DNA from: a virus
IMG/VR virus record: IMGVR_UViG_3300030419_002466
Span: 1-21,680 of that record
Direction: 5' to 3' (one strand)
DNA: 21,680 nt
The position numbers were made by a program, and so were the translations under genes. Positions 15,801-21,574 of the stretch are shown in pieces (the first letter of the stretch is position 1; each line of letters opens with the position of its first letter). Below the pieces are notes generated by a model. It did no database searches and was not told the origin of the DNA. It saw nothing but the letters and a program-made list of their open reading frames with translations.

Positions 15801-18743
15801 GTAGGGTTTACTTACATTAATAATAACTACAAAATAGGAGAACAAATTGTCGAAGAAGATACCGCCCAATTATTTCAAGACGATAGAATCGTTGATAGAA
15901 ATAGAAGTAGAAGCAGAAAAGATAGCAGAGGAAATGCACAAAAAATCACCCAAGAAGAATCCGCCCTTATTGAAATTGCTGAAGAGCAAAAACAAACCTC
16001 AATAGCAGCAGGTGTAACGCCTGTAATAAATACTAATGCTTCCCCTAGTGCTGTAGCAACTGCAGTAAAAACACAACAAGAAATAAAAAATACACCAGCT
16101 GAAAATAATGCAGATGTAGATTCTATTCTTGCTGATATACCAGATGATATTAAATTAAAATATTCATTTAACAAAAGCGATAAACCTTTAAATAAAAATG
16201 CTGAAGATTTAATAGAAAATTTAACAGTAAGAGATGACACTATTGAAAATAAAACTGCCGGTCAACTTATATTAGAAAGCTTTAAACCTATTGATGCTAC
16301 CAAAGAATTTGGTATGAAAGTTAGAGAATCTATTGCAGATAGGTATGGAAGATTAGCACAAACAGATGTTAAAGCAGGAAGAAAAAATAAATATGGAGAT
16401 AAGATGTTACTTGCTAGTATGTCAGCAGGTGCAGCTTTATATTTTTCTGATAGGTCAGGTGATATATTCATGCAATCTTTTATTAGAGGATTTCCTCGTT
16501 ATGATAAAGATAAAGGATATACTTATGTAACTGACATATCACAAATAGATGGTAAACCTGTCATTCCTTTTGCTGACATATTTGCACCAGCTTATAAACA
16601 ACCTAATTTACTTTGGGCATTTCAAGCTGTAATGAGAGTTAAAAGAGAAACAAGATTTAATAAAGAAGGTAGAAAAGTAAAAGTAACAGCAGCCGATAGA
16701 AAAAAAGCTAAACAAGTATTACAAGATTATCCTGAAATACAAACTATGATTGATGAATACAATAGAACTAATGAACATACAGTTCAATTTTTAGTTGACA
16801 CTGGTGTATTAGATTCAAAGACAGCAAAAATATGGTTAGAACATTCAGACTACATACCTTTTTATAGACCACTAGAAGGAATGGAAGGATTTAAAGGACC
16901 AAAAATATTTCAAGGATTATCTGTTACTCCATTTACAAAAGCAAAAGGTAGTGAAACAAAAGATATTGTTGACCCTATTACTGGTATTACAAATAATTTA
17001 AGAGCAGCTATAAATATAGGTATGAAAAATGTAGCAGCTAATAGAGTAATGCGTAATCTTTTAGATATAGGTGTAGCTAAACAAGTTAAAGGTAATGTTA
17101 AAGGACCAGATATAATTACCATAAGAGTTAAAGGAAAAAATACAAACTTTAAAGTAGATGACCCAATGTTATATCATTCAATAAGTGTAATGAGTCAAGA
17201 AGATTTTGCACCAGTTAATATGTTAATGAATATAGCAAGAGGTACTAAAAGATTTGTAAGTGATTTAATAACTAGAAATCCTGCTTTTTGGTTTAGACAA
17301 ATAGTAAGAGATTCTTTATCTGCTTGGACTTTAAGTGGTGCTAGATATGTTCCAATTATATCTTCTATTAAAGAAACTATAAGCATAGCTAAAGGTATGA
17401 TAACCGGCAAACTTCCAGAAGAGTTTGTTAAGTTAAGAAACGCAGGAATAATAACAGGATATGATAAAGGTGTAAGAGAAATAGATAGTACACAAAATCT
17501 TATTGATGGTTATTATAAAAATGCTTTTAAAAGTGAAAGACCATTAGCAGAAAAAGTTTATATGTTTCCTATAGATTTATTAACTACTCTTTGGGATATA
17601 TTAGGACAAGGCACAGCTATAACAGATGCTGCTACTAGAGTAGCTGTATATAAAGATACATTAAAAAGAACAAACAATGAAGCTGAAGCTATATTCCAAG
17701 CATTAGAAGTTTTAAACTTTACAAGGCGTGGTAATAATAAAACTTTTCAAACTTATACACAAATGGTAATGTTTTTAAATCCTAGACTGCAAGGACTAGA
17801 TGTTTTTTATAGAGGAATAACAGGAAGATATGGTATAGGTAAGGGTTTAAGTCCAGCAAAAAGAGCAAAGGCTGTATGGTTAAGAATGGCAACTATAATG
17901 TCTTTAGCACCAGCATATTATTTATTAGTAAGAGATTCAGAAGAATATGAAGAAGCAGATGATGTAATAAAAGATAACTATTTAATTGTTCCGGGAAGTA
18001 AAAAATTAACAGGTGGTTATCCAATAGCTATACCAAAACCTTTTGAAGTAGGACTATTAACTATGACTATTCCCGAAAGACTTACGGCTTACTTTATGGA
18101 TGATATAGCAGGTGAAGATGTAGCTACAAGAATTGGAAAAATGACACAACATACTTTTGCAATTACTCCGCCAACATTTGCTGACCCTCTTATAGAAAAC
18201 TTTGCTAATTATGATTTCTTTACAGGCAGACAAATAGTTCCTGATTATTTAAAAGGTACAGCAGATGTAGGTTATAGACCACAAACAGATACATTATCTA
18301 AAGTAATAGGAGATGAACTAAACATTAGTCCTTTGTATATAGAAAATATAATTAGAGGTTATGCAGGTACATTAGGTAGTTATATGATGATGGCAACAGA
18401 TAGTGTTTTAAAAGAAGGTTTAACAGGTGCAGAGAAACCTAAATTTGGAGCCGATAGACTTCCAGTTATAGGGACTTTCCTTTTAGCAAAAGAGGGTAGT
18501 GGTTTTGAAAATCAATTTTACAGCATGAAAAAAGATGTTGATAATTTAGTTTCAACATTTAGACAAATAGAAACTCAACTTGAAGATAGAGGAGATGAAT
18601 ATATTTTAGGTATGACTGATGAATATAAAATAGAATATATGGATGGTTTAAAAGATTTACAAAAAGATTTAGGGGAAGTAGCAGATGAATTAAAAGAGTT
18701 AAGAAATCTTGAAGCTATTATTATAAATGACAAAAATATGTAG
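9807..18743 (+). CDS. Giant multi-domain polyvalent protein (zincin, ART-like, zeta-toxin-like kinase)
   Basis: This 2978-residue protein is most likely injected with the phage DNA. Visible parts: N-terminal tag (MARLVTTSTGTVYELPDEAT); Gly/Ala hydrophobic region (about 297-342); possible winged helix (about 808-876); zincin with H974-E-S-A-H978, candidate third ligands E1035/E1036 and the following GNALLDNGFITAQDI...SGRIGSR segment typical of phage polyvalent proteins; ADP-ribosyltransferase-like region (about 1510-1700: VYR1564G, ATT 1577-1579, E1666-G-D1668); zeta-toxin-like kinase (GPPGTGKST 1839-1847, IDADD 1861-1865, RFAETGRFV 1960-1968); low-complexity linker (about 2015-2110); and a C-terminal region (about 2130-2960) with TRNPAFWFRQIVRDSLSAW (2489-2507), resembling LPD38-type phage-associated domains. 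Such fusions are known as polyvalent proteins. Kinase and zincin calls are good, ART moderate, winged helix weak. Confidence 0.85.
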   Translation: MARLVTTSTGTVYELPDEATDEDVQAFLERHNKLISNPEEFSSQPQPQEKNFLDNPFKSPISPKRLQYGAAELGVDIAKSLGRTFTGQSLAPDYEGSRGLIARQTEGDFKRDNMSNIIKQGLSGLNQIGIQRQKNRDESIEREIIADYNALSSKTNKTDKDKETLNNLTKLIFGQKLSDEEQKIAEEEYLDSKREYGGLLPRGTRAYDEDNPITTPDNLIIDANSRYQKQGYFTYKGQKIPTIGLNKKRELDNEAIAKSIKFQGQFDKNKPFTDITSNPDATTDEILDTFFQDPIGIMSQTVASSFGPMAISLSAGIGTTLATRNPIAGSAATGIASGWVDTLYSSVEFMRKNGVNVNDERAIVDFLENENNRERLKKYTRTRATFIGGFDAIAYGVASKFFPSERLVSNLSQRHALNSLIQMPAQGALGGGGEYFAQLYTLEPGERVRRGDVFLEVIGELAFAPIEASMAQAAAYSGSKGDAKRRAIEEELRGAEELRNLINDLPEGNAQRQNLQTEIEQVYKRILEQNPNMSKIDAKKFAEIEVYKNQKNTETSTGYKLATLKAYDILKESNFDLTKTSFDNKEIDNIFVSSDIKNGTPNQDGDFIINDYNGNEVARFKDLQYASDVLTQLQSITRRYNNINKAQEGAIMGNVDYTDPFVQNLADRFFNIYNDVVELSVLEDLNIPEQALEEIKTIYPSSEIIPFSILKDTLSKSQFDKVINAQLYGINPNAKKQKSISIKQINNLLNSKNIIDDVNSDSFKRFAETITLEKDINKMSIAQKRLLYGFIELLPEANTEINFPDFTQRPYSINEYSVAFEKLEQLDIGQTVSIEMLQDATGLNKNIVKRLRQEFINAGYISPDFKYKGTGGRKYAYDGTILPEYNINTSEKIDKINKSFDKYAKKLNLKNTKIRFKSFFDSVRHKGNKDFENAEGVFDSSINKIILPLDEAGLNVLKDNPKQFRKNIAAVLGHESAHALQEFDLYTQQEQNAKEKYVKNTIRKNNKTYYEEALERYRPNNIPKPGYESESSIIEEAFNKVIEDHINKKPITGRPALIANKTLNFFQALGNALLDNGFITAQDIIEDSLSGRIGSRPAGQIRTNLFAERQFGITEPVPTVTDVQVSDEPDILYSINSSNEKIANELKNKIEVTRQGTESNKRIWSPILDTNINNIIQNYFIKLRNNLNNSALKLDATYKNLIDLVNNENNEIRKNIPTSDNTYINAIFKIQQSSQSLFAVTQEYLQNANIENKKLFEDYSFGTERRGYYQGYVIGETNLNKNIDNLVVYKDFSDAKERAEAVQATQTGYQKYVGNNEGPNNTTQYVTPILFKPQSILLNPLLISSEFIYSQQPENITGDGVPTLENLKKIFVDNPYRKKSLILKNSNNPQNLILFHNKRQSVETAAPVINPSEDGNSFARGLKLQYSLRETNARLTDETKKTLERQSGAPSLEEYFAELYGANEYTTTSIYTEQPLLKDFKKIPKNIREFLTDGRGYGSEYIAPLMSMGPAAFVANRVKSDSPIFGFSYPQDLTVKEAQQIYDAVNIITEQSISLFPDEILVYRGSAIDDSYNLIPATTNKFIAESFGKSIRKRDKRIEEEYYNKKLYQQDISLLDFQASIEGLRATPQQIAKYGYNVKKFLLPKEAIAINMEALYAGTSIIPYTEGDVIFTTGINNIYNYQGEQELVISQQFLIDPETTNNLGREVITTHLADVANELQERIVLEKRFEEAVTDNLGREINLTQKELIELKQDLFKLAVQPKFQKQNIAVEDLYELVLHPAMLATQEEAIYISDVYDNLTEAQRTKRINKMRPELIRIAEEYAGGNLKFDRKAVIVIGPPGTGKSTFAEDIAARKGYAIIDADDVKKQMKEYRKGVGANATHKFSKVVSSRIAKEFIDEGANIILPKVTGKSDYRRQPDQTKLNDLILTIENLQSKGYKVDIVYPDANINQAIVRNVTRFAETGRFVHLGYLLSIDNKVRDTYNALKKHFNADTTDNVGFTYINNNYKIGEQIVEEDTAQLFQDDRIVDRNRSRSRKDSRGNAQKITQEESALIEIAEEQKQTSIAAGVTPVINTNASPSAVATAVKTQQEIKNTPAENNADVDSILADIPDDIKLKYSFNKSDKPLNKNAEDLIENLTVRDDTIENKTAGQLILESFKPIDATKEFGMKVRESIADRYGRLAQTDVKAGRKNKYGDKMLLASMSAGAALYFSDRSGDIFMQSFIRGFPRYDKDKGYTYVTDISQIDGKPVIPFADIFAPAYKQPNLLWAFQAVMRVKRETRFNKEGRKVKVTAADRKKAKQVLQDYPEIQTMIDEYNRTNEHTVQFLVDTGVLDSKTAKIWLEHSDYIPFYRPLEGMEGFKGPKIFQGLSVTPFTKAKGSETKDIVDPITGITNNLRAAINIGMKNVAANRVMRNLLDIGVAKQVKGNVKGPDIITIRVKGKNTNFKVDDPMLYHSISVMSQEDFAPVNMLMNIARGTKRFVSDLITRNPAFWFRQIVRDSLSAWTLSGARYVPIISSIKETISIAKGMITGKLPEEFVKLRNAGIITGYDKGVREIDSTQNLIDGYYKNAFKSERPLAEKVYMFPIDLLTTLWDILGQGTAITDAATRVAVYKDTLKRTNNEAEAIFQALEVLNFTRRGNNKTFQTYTQMVMFLNPRLQGLDVFYRGITGRYGIGKGLSPAKRAKAVWLRMATIMSLAPAYYLLVRDSEEYEEADDVIKDNYLIVPGSKKLTGGYPIAIPKPFEVGLLTMTIPERLTAYFMDDIAGEDVATRIGKMTQHTFAITPPTFADPLIENFANYDFFTGRQIVPDYLKGTADVGYRPQTDTLSKVIGDELNISPLYIENIIRGYAGTLGSYMMMATDSVLKEGLTGAEKPKFGADRLPVIGTFLLAKEGSGFENQFYSMKKDVDNLVSTFRQIETQLEDRGDEYILGMTDEYKIEYMDGLKDLQKDLGEVADELKELRNLEAIIINDKNM

Positions 18744-18894
18744 AATTAGAAGAAATCAAATCAGAAGCCATACAAAGATAAGTATTAACAAGTTAATATT
18801 TGTTTGAGCTATAAAATCTGCGAAGAATTAAGGATTTTTTTTATCACATAGCTTATAAACCCTATGGATATAGGGTTTTTATTTTACTGTTGTT
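18744..18894. other. Convergent intergenic junction
   Basis: This 151-base stretch separates the rightward and leftward gene blocks. It contains no convincing gene. It holds a strong terminator hairpin near its right end and, just before it, a looser pairing of AGCTAT (about 18808-18813) with ATAGCT (about 18848-18853) around AAAATC/GATTTT and a run of eight or more T. Confidence 0.8.
18857..18886 (+). terminator. Rho-independent terminator of the late (+) operon
   Basis: A perfect 9-bp stem AAACCCTAT / ATAGGGTTT (18857-18865 and 18870-18878) closes a GGAT loop and is followed by TTATTTTA. It lies about 115 bases after the giant gene's stop. Read leftward the T-tract is weaker, so it mainly serves the + strand, with possible two-way action. 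Confidence 0.8.
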
Positions 18895-19293
18895 TTATCT
18901 GTGCTTCGGGGGAAAGCAATATAGCTGTAGGATTAATTCGCATCTAGGATTGTCTTTATCAACTCCACCATATTTGTAAACAACTTGTTTGATTTGTTTA
19001 CTGCTATCATCTTCTAATACTCCTGCTTTAACCAAAGCATCACAAGTAAACTTATCAATAATAGAACAAGGATTGCTGACATCTAATCTTCTTTTACTCT
19101 TTGCGTAATAGGTATAGGTTAATACAACAGGCTCTTTATATTTAGGATAACTAATTCTATCAATTAAATTATCTGCATAAATTTTTTTAGCATTGGATAG
19201 TATTCTGTAATGAGCATTACGATAGTTATTAAGATTAAGAATGAACTTCTTATTCTTTGAGTAGTAAACCTCTAGCGGTAAATCAATTTTCAC
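18895..19293 (-). CDS. RusA-like Holliday junction resolvase
   Basis: This 132-residue protein resembles RusA-family endonucleases, which resolve Holliday junctions and branched replication products. The family pattern of an acidic cluster, a helix and a second Asp pair is present: R69-L-D71 with N74, D80 and D85 in the helix (IIDKFTCDALVKAGV), then E94-D95-D96-S97. The first half is basic and beta-rich, as expected. It starts at GTG 19293, 4 bases after the previous stop. It is the last gene of the leftward block, just before the terminator region. The first acidic pair is spaced somewhat differently from E. coli RusA (D70, D72, D91), so activity is likely but not certain. Confidence 0.8.
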   Translation of the reverse strand: MKIDLPLEVYYSKNKKFILNLNNYRNAHYRILSNAKKIYADNLIDRISYPKYKEPVVLTYTYYAKSKRRLDVSNPCSIIDKFTCDALVKAGVLEDDSSKQIKQVVYKYGGVDKDNPRCELILQLYCFPPKHR

Positions 19294-19297
19294 TATT

Positions 19298-19594
19298 TTA
19301 TTTTTCTTCTTTTAAAGGTCTTATTCTAAAGAAGTGTGCGTGTTGTGGATAGCTATGAATAAAGTATCTTGCATAGTAGCAGATAAAGTCATTGGATATT
19401 TTAAAGCAATCGCCTTTAGTGTTTACATCTGTTTCCCATCTGATGCGTTGCATAACAGCCCAGTGAGAGTAATGTTTCCTACCTGAACGGATAGCTTCAA
19501 AAGTAAACTTCTGAAACAACACCCAAACTTTAGGATTCTTTTTGTGCCAAGCCCACCATCTTTCTTTGTTAGTAGGCTTATCTTCTATAGCCAT
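19298..19594 (-). CDS. Conserved phage protein of unknown function, RusA neighbour
   Basis: This 98-residue protein is rich in Trp, His, Tyr and Phe: ERWWAWHKKNPKVWVLFQKFTF, then RKHYSHWAVMQRIRWETDV, FKISNDFICYYARYFI, and HFFRIRPL at the end. I have a sense of this pattern (NP..W..F, RIRWE, FKI.N....YYAR) as a recurrent phage family beside replication/recombination genes, but no function is known to me. No nuclease or zinc motif is evident. It overlaps the preceding gene by 10 bases and is followed after 4 bases by the RusA-like gene, so a DNA-handling role is plausible from context only. Confidence 0.65.
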   Translation of the reverse strand: MAIEDKPTNKERWWAWHKKNPKVWVLFQKFTFEAIRSGRKHYSHWAVMQRIRWETDVNTKGDCFKISNDFICYYARYFIHSYPQHAHFFRIRPLKEEK

Positions 19595-20037
19595 TCGCTG
19601 AATTGGTCTATGAGTTCACGAAGCTTCTCTCTAGCTTCCTTGTTATCCATTAATTCCTTTCTACTTTCAATCCCAATATAATCTCTTACATACACTGCTG
19701 TTTCTTTTTCGCCAAATTCAGTAGAAACTCCTTGCTGAAATTCGCATCTCTGTGCAACAAAATTCTGAAAGTCAGTATCTTTACACATTAAACCTGCTCT
19801 CGCTATCGCCCTCTCGCCCTCTGTCTTTTCTTTTGGTACTATTGGCTGTTCATCATCATCAAGCTGTACCATAGCAACCTGATACCTAGAGCCAACCCAA
19901 TCCCTAAATAAACTTTCAGGCACATCATCAGGATGCACTGATAGTGTTAATATAAATCCATGCTTATCTTGTCGCATAGTAAGTTTGACAGCTTCAAAGT
20001 TAATTGTTGCTTTCTTCATTTGATTTTCATAATTCAT
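19585..20037 (-). CDS. Conserved phage protein of unknown function
   Basis: This is a 150-residue protein. ATG 20037 is preferred to one at 20094 because AGAGGG lies directly upstream and 20037 follows the previous gene's TAA by one base. The N-terminal half is beta-rich (FEAVKLTMRQDKHGFILTLSVHPDDVPESLF) with a conserved-looking DWVGSRYQVAMVQLDDDEQP. The C-terminal half is helical and acidic (ESRKELMDNKEAREKLRELIDQF). I recognise the 'L.LTLRQDK.GF.LTL.VHP.D.P..L..D..GSRY..A.V.LDDD.QP' style from phage replication/recombination clusters without a known activity. It overlaps the next gene by 10 bases. Confidence 0.65.
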   Translation of the reverse strand: MNYENQMKKATINFEAVKLTMRQDKHGFILTLSVHPDDVPESLFRDWVGSRYQVAMVQLDDDEQPIVPKEKTEGERAIARAGLMCKDTDFQNFVAQRCEFQQGVSTEFGEKETAVYVRDYIGIESRKELMDNKEAREKLRELIDQFSEWL

Positions 20038-20038
20038 A

Positions 20039-20230
20039 TTATCCCTCTCTATGTTTTTCAATCCATTCATCTCTGTATTCTTCAAACAATTCAATAATAA
20101 ATTTTTCTAAACTATTAAAACTAGCTTCAACAGTTTCAGTAGTAGCCCCTCTTTTTATTTCATCAGTTTGTATTTCTTTCTCAATATTAAGAGCATTAAG
20201 TATTTCTTGTTCTAAAACATGAATATTCAT
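20039..20230 (-). CDS. Small acidic helical protein
   Basis: This 63-residue protein is predicted to be helical and acidic (EQEILNALNIEKEIQTDEI ... IIELFEEYRDEWIEKH). AGGAAG precedes the ATG at 20230. Its start overlaps the previous stop (ATGA) and its stop is one base from the next ATG, so it sits firmly in a coupled operon. No family is recognised. Small acidic phage early proteins often bind or inhibit host factors, but nothing here specifies a partner. Confidence 0.6.
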   Translation of the reverse strand: MNIHVLEQEILNALNIEKEIQTDEIKRGATTETVEASFNSLEKFIIELFEEYRDEWIEKHREG

Positions 20231-20409
20231 AGTTCTTCCTTTAACTTTTTTAATACAACAAATAAATCACATTGATGTTGTTGTGCTAATTCTTCATCGT
20301 TGTAGCAATCAATACCAAAGTTAGTTAAAACTTGTTCAAAGTTATCTAACATTTCTTCATGCCCAACATCAGCAGAATTTACTTTTATCCAATTTTCTGG
20401 CTCTTTCAT
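20227..20409 (-). CDS. Small acidic protein of unknown function
   Basis: This is a 60-residue protein. ATG 20409 is preferred over a TTG at 20424 because AAGAGG sits 6 bases upstream. The sequence is acidic (MKEPENWIKVNSADVGHEEMLDNFEQVLTNF) with a helical C-terminus (LFVVLKKLKEEL). It follows the 32-residue membrane peptide by one base and overlaps the next gene by 4. No family recognised. Confidence 0.55.
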   Translation of the reverse strand: MKEPENWIKVNSADVGHEEMLDNFEQVLTNFGIDCYNDEELAQQHQCDLFVVLKKLKEEL

Positions 20410-20410
20410 A

Positions 20411-20509
20411 TTACCTCTTATCAATATTATCTTTAATAATTAAATACATCATTGTTGCCACAATATATATACCACCTAAATACATTAGTCCAATAAAAAT
20501 ATCAATCAT
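20411..20509 (-). CDS. 32-residue single-span membrane peptide
   Basis: This short frame encodes MIDIFIGLMYLGGIYIVATM followed by MYLIIKDNIDKR: one hydrophobic span of about 23 residues with a charged, mostly basic tail. It starts within the last codons of the upstream gene (8-base overlap), and its TAA lies one base before the next ATG, with its own last codons forming that gene's AAGAGG ribosome site. The fit on both sides is the main evidence that it is real. A weak GAG lies upstream of its ATG. It could act as a small early membrane peptide (superinfection exclusion or effector of a membrane enzyme), but this is inference. Confidence 0.5.
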   Translation of the reverse strand: MIDIFIGLMYLGGIYIVATMMYLIIKDNIDKR

Positions 20510-20702
20510 CTTTTATCTCATCTATGTCTGTAATTTCTTCATTATCAAATCCATAATCAAGGTCGCCACCTGTAGAAGCTTCCCTAAAAATAGAGTAATC
20601 TCCATCTAATACTTTTTCCCCAGCTTCTTCTTTAGACTTGGCTTCAACTTCTATTTCAGAATAACCAACCCACCTTGTATATACTCTATAAGTTTTACTC
20701 AT
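20502..20702 (-). CDS. Small conserved phage protein (DpnD/PcfM-like beta-alpha fold?)
   Basis: This is a 66-residue protein. The second Met of a MM pair (ATG 20702) is preferred because GGAG then sits 6 bases upstream. The core SKTYRVYTRWVGYSEIEVEAKSKEEAGEKVLDG is a strand-strand-helix pattern seen in many short phage proteins, where 'VEA.S.EEA' starts the helix; the tail is strongly acidic (NEEITDIDEIKDD). The start overlaps the preceding gene's stop within ATGAGTAA. Function unknown; a small host-interacting or DNA-mimic-like protein is conceivable from the acidic tail alone. Confidence 0.65.
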   Translation of the reverse strand: MSKTYRVYTRWVGYSEIEVEAKSKEEAGEKVLDGDYSIFREASTGGDLDYGFDNEEITDIDEIKDD

Positions 20703-21048
20703 CATCTTCTCCATAATAAAAGTCATATTCCCATTCGTATTTAGGGTTATCGTGGTGTTGCCACATTAATTCATACTCTTGTTCAGCATAATCTCCTAAA
20801 GGCATACCCTCTTCTGTTTGTTCATCTAAAATAGGTTTAACTTCTTCCCAATTATGTATGTAATTAATAGGTAGATAATCGCCTATACACCCAAATATTT
20901 CCCATTCAATACCTTTCTTTGTGCCAATTCCCACATCAATAACTTCTTCTGTTGACCATTCTTCCGTTAGCCAATAGATTATGTCTATATTAAGTATCAT
21001 CTTTTTTTTAATTGGTTTTGTTTTTAATGCTTGTATTTTTTTACTCAT
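20695..21048 (-). CDS. Acidic protein of unknown function
   Basis: This 117-residue protein has a basic N-terminus (MSKKIQALKTKPIKKKMIL) and a very acidic, aromatic-rich remainder (YWLTEEWSTEEV, YELMWQHHDNPKYEWEYDFYYGEDDE). ATG 21048 is chosen because its ATGAGTAA overlaps the previous stop exactly as at the next junction; AGAGGAG lies farther upstream. An ATG at 21084 inside the HNH gene is less likely. The charge split suggests a protein that mimics or binds a nucleic acid-binding surface, but this is inference and no family is recognised. Confidence 0.6.
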   Translation of the reverse strand: MSKKIQALKTKPIKKKMILNIDIIYWLTEEWSTEEVIDVGIGTKKGIEWEIFGCIGDYLPINYIHNWEEVKPILDEQTEEGMPLGDYAEQEYELMWQHHDNPKYEWEYDFYYGEDDE

Positions 21049-21352
21049 CTTCTTTATTCTCCTCTTGACTTGTGTGTTCTCCATATACCATGTAATTCAT
21101 TTCAGCCCATGCGATAGCATCTATACCATGCATAGCCCACCACCTAGCTTCTTTGCCTGTTCTATGACAATCAGTATGATGTTCCCTACATAAAGGCACA
21201 GCCCATTGGTCGCCATTTTTTAATCCCCAACCTCTATGTTGTGCGTGTCGTAAATGATGTGCATCAACTTCTTTTCTGCCACAAACTAAACAACCACTGC
21301 CATTTCTTTTGACATAAGCTAAATACTTTTTATTTCTTATTCTTTCTGTCAT
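21041..21352 (-). CDS. HNH-type zinc protein (DUF968-like)
   Basis: This 103-residue protein looks like a small HNH endonuclease. With ATG 21352 as residue 1 it has C21-x2-C24, D30-A-H32-H33 (the HNH core), then VPLC55-R-E-H58-H59 and H63, followed by KEARWWAMHGIDAIAW. That order (CxxC, DAHH, WAVPLCREHH, H) matches the DUF968/HNH proteins found in phage recombination regions, which are thought to cut DNA or help recombination. ATG starts at 21376 and 21370 are also possible but lack a ribosome site; 21352 has AGGA about 11 bases upstream. It overlaps the upstream mini-gene by 23 bases. Confidence 0.75.
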   Translation of the reverse strand: MTERIRNKKYLAYVKRNGSGCLVCGRKEVDAHHLRHAQHRGWGLKNGDQWAVPLCREHHTDCHRTGKEARWWAMHGIDAIAWAEMNYMVYGEHTSQEENKEDE

Positions 21353-21479
21353 TCTTTGATGTTTCCTCATAGACATTTTTAAGTTTGGTTATGTCTATTT
21401 TTTTTCTACCAAAAATCTTATCAAAGTTTTCATTAAACTTATCTCTGTCTTTAGTTCTATCTTTGCTACCCTTACTCAA
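21330..21479 (-). CDS. 49-residue basic mini-protein (SKGSK family)
   Basis: The frame starts at TTG 21479 (TTG AGT AAG GGT) with AGGA 7 bases upstream at 21487-21490. It gives MSKGSKDRTKDRDKFNENFD, then KIFGRKKIDITKLKNVYEET and a Lys-rich tail. The 'SKGSK.R.......F..N.D.IFG' pattern is one I recognise from short conserved proteins in early regions of podoviruses. Function unknown. The TTG overlaps the previous stop (TTGA), which supports coupling and the non-ATG start. Confidence 0.6.
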   Translation of the reverse strand: MSKGSKDRTKDRDKFNENFDKIFGRKKIDITKLKNVYEETSKNDRKNKK

Positions 21480-21574
21480 TATCTATTCCTGAATATATAC
21501 ATTAATAAAGTAATTGCTTTATCTGATAGATACCTTAAATGTTTAGGGATTTTTCTTCTGTCTATCTTACTCAT
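21476..21574 (-). CDS. 32-residue basic mini-protein
   Basis: ATG 21574 is preceded by AGAGG. It encodes MSKIDRRKIPKHLRYLSDKA followed by ITLLMYIFRNRY, a basic N-terminus with a short hydrophobic C-terminal helix. It overlaps the following SKGSK-type gene by 4 bases. No family is recognised, and the small size keeps confidence moderate. It is the first visible gene of the leftward operon. Confidence 0.45.
   Translation of the reverse strand: MSKIDRRKIPKHLRYLSDKAITLLMYIFRNRY
21487..21490 (-). promoter_or_regulatory. Ribosome binding site deciding a TTG start
   Basis: AGGA on the minus strand lies 7 bases before the TTG at 21479 and supports that start for the 49-residue SKGSK-type protein, for which no suitable ATG exists. 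Confidence 0.6.

Noticed and set aside
18744-18894. tRNA or small RNA gene in the convergent junction
   Set aside because: The pairing does not form a cloverleaf and no CCA-adjacent acceptor or T-loop consensus is visible.
20004-20222. 72-aa plus-strand frame opposite the early genes
   Set aside because: Ser/Ile/Leu low-complexity reverse complement of an acidic helical gene that has a good start and tight junctions.
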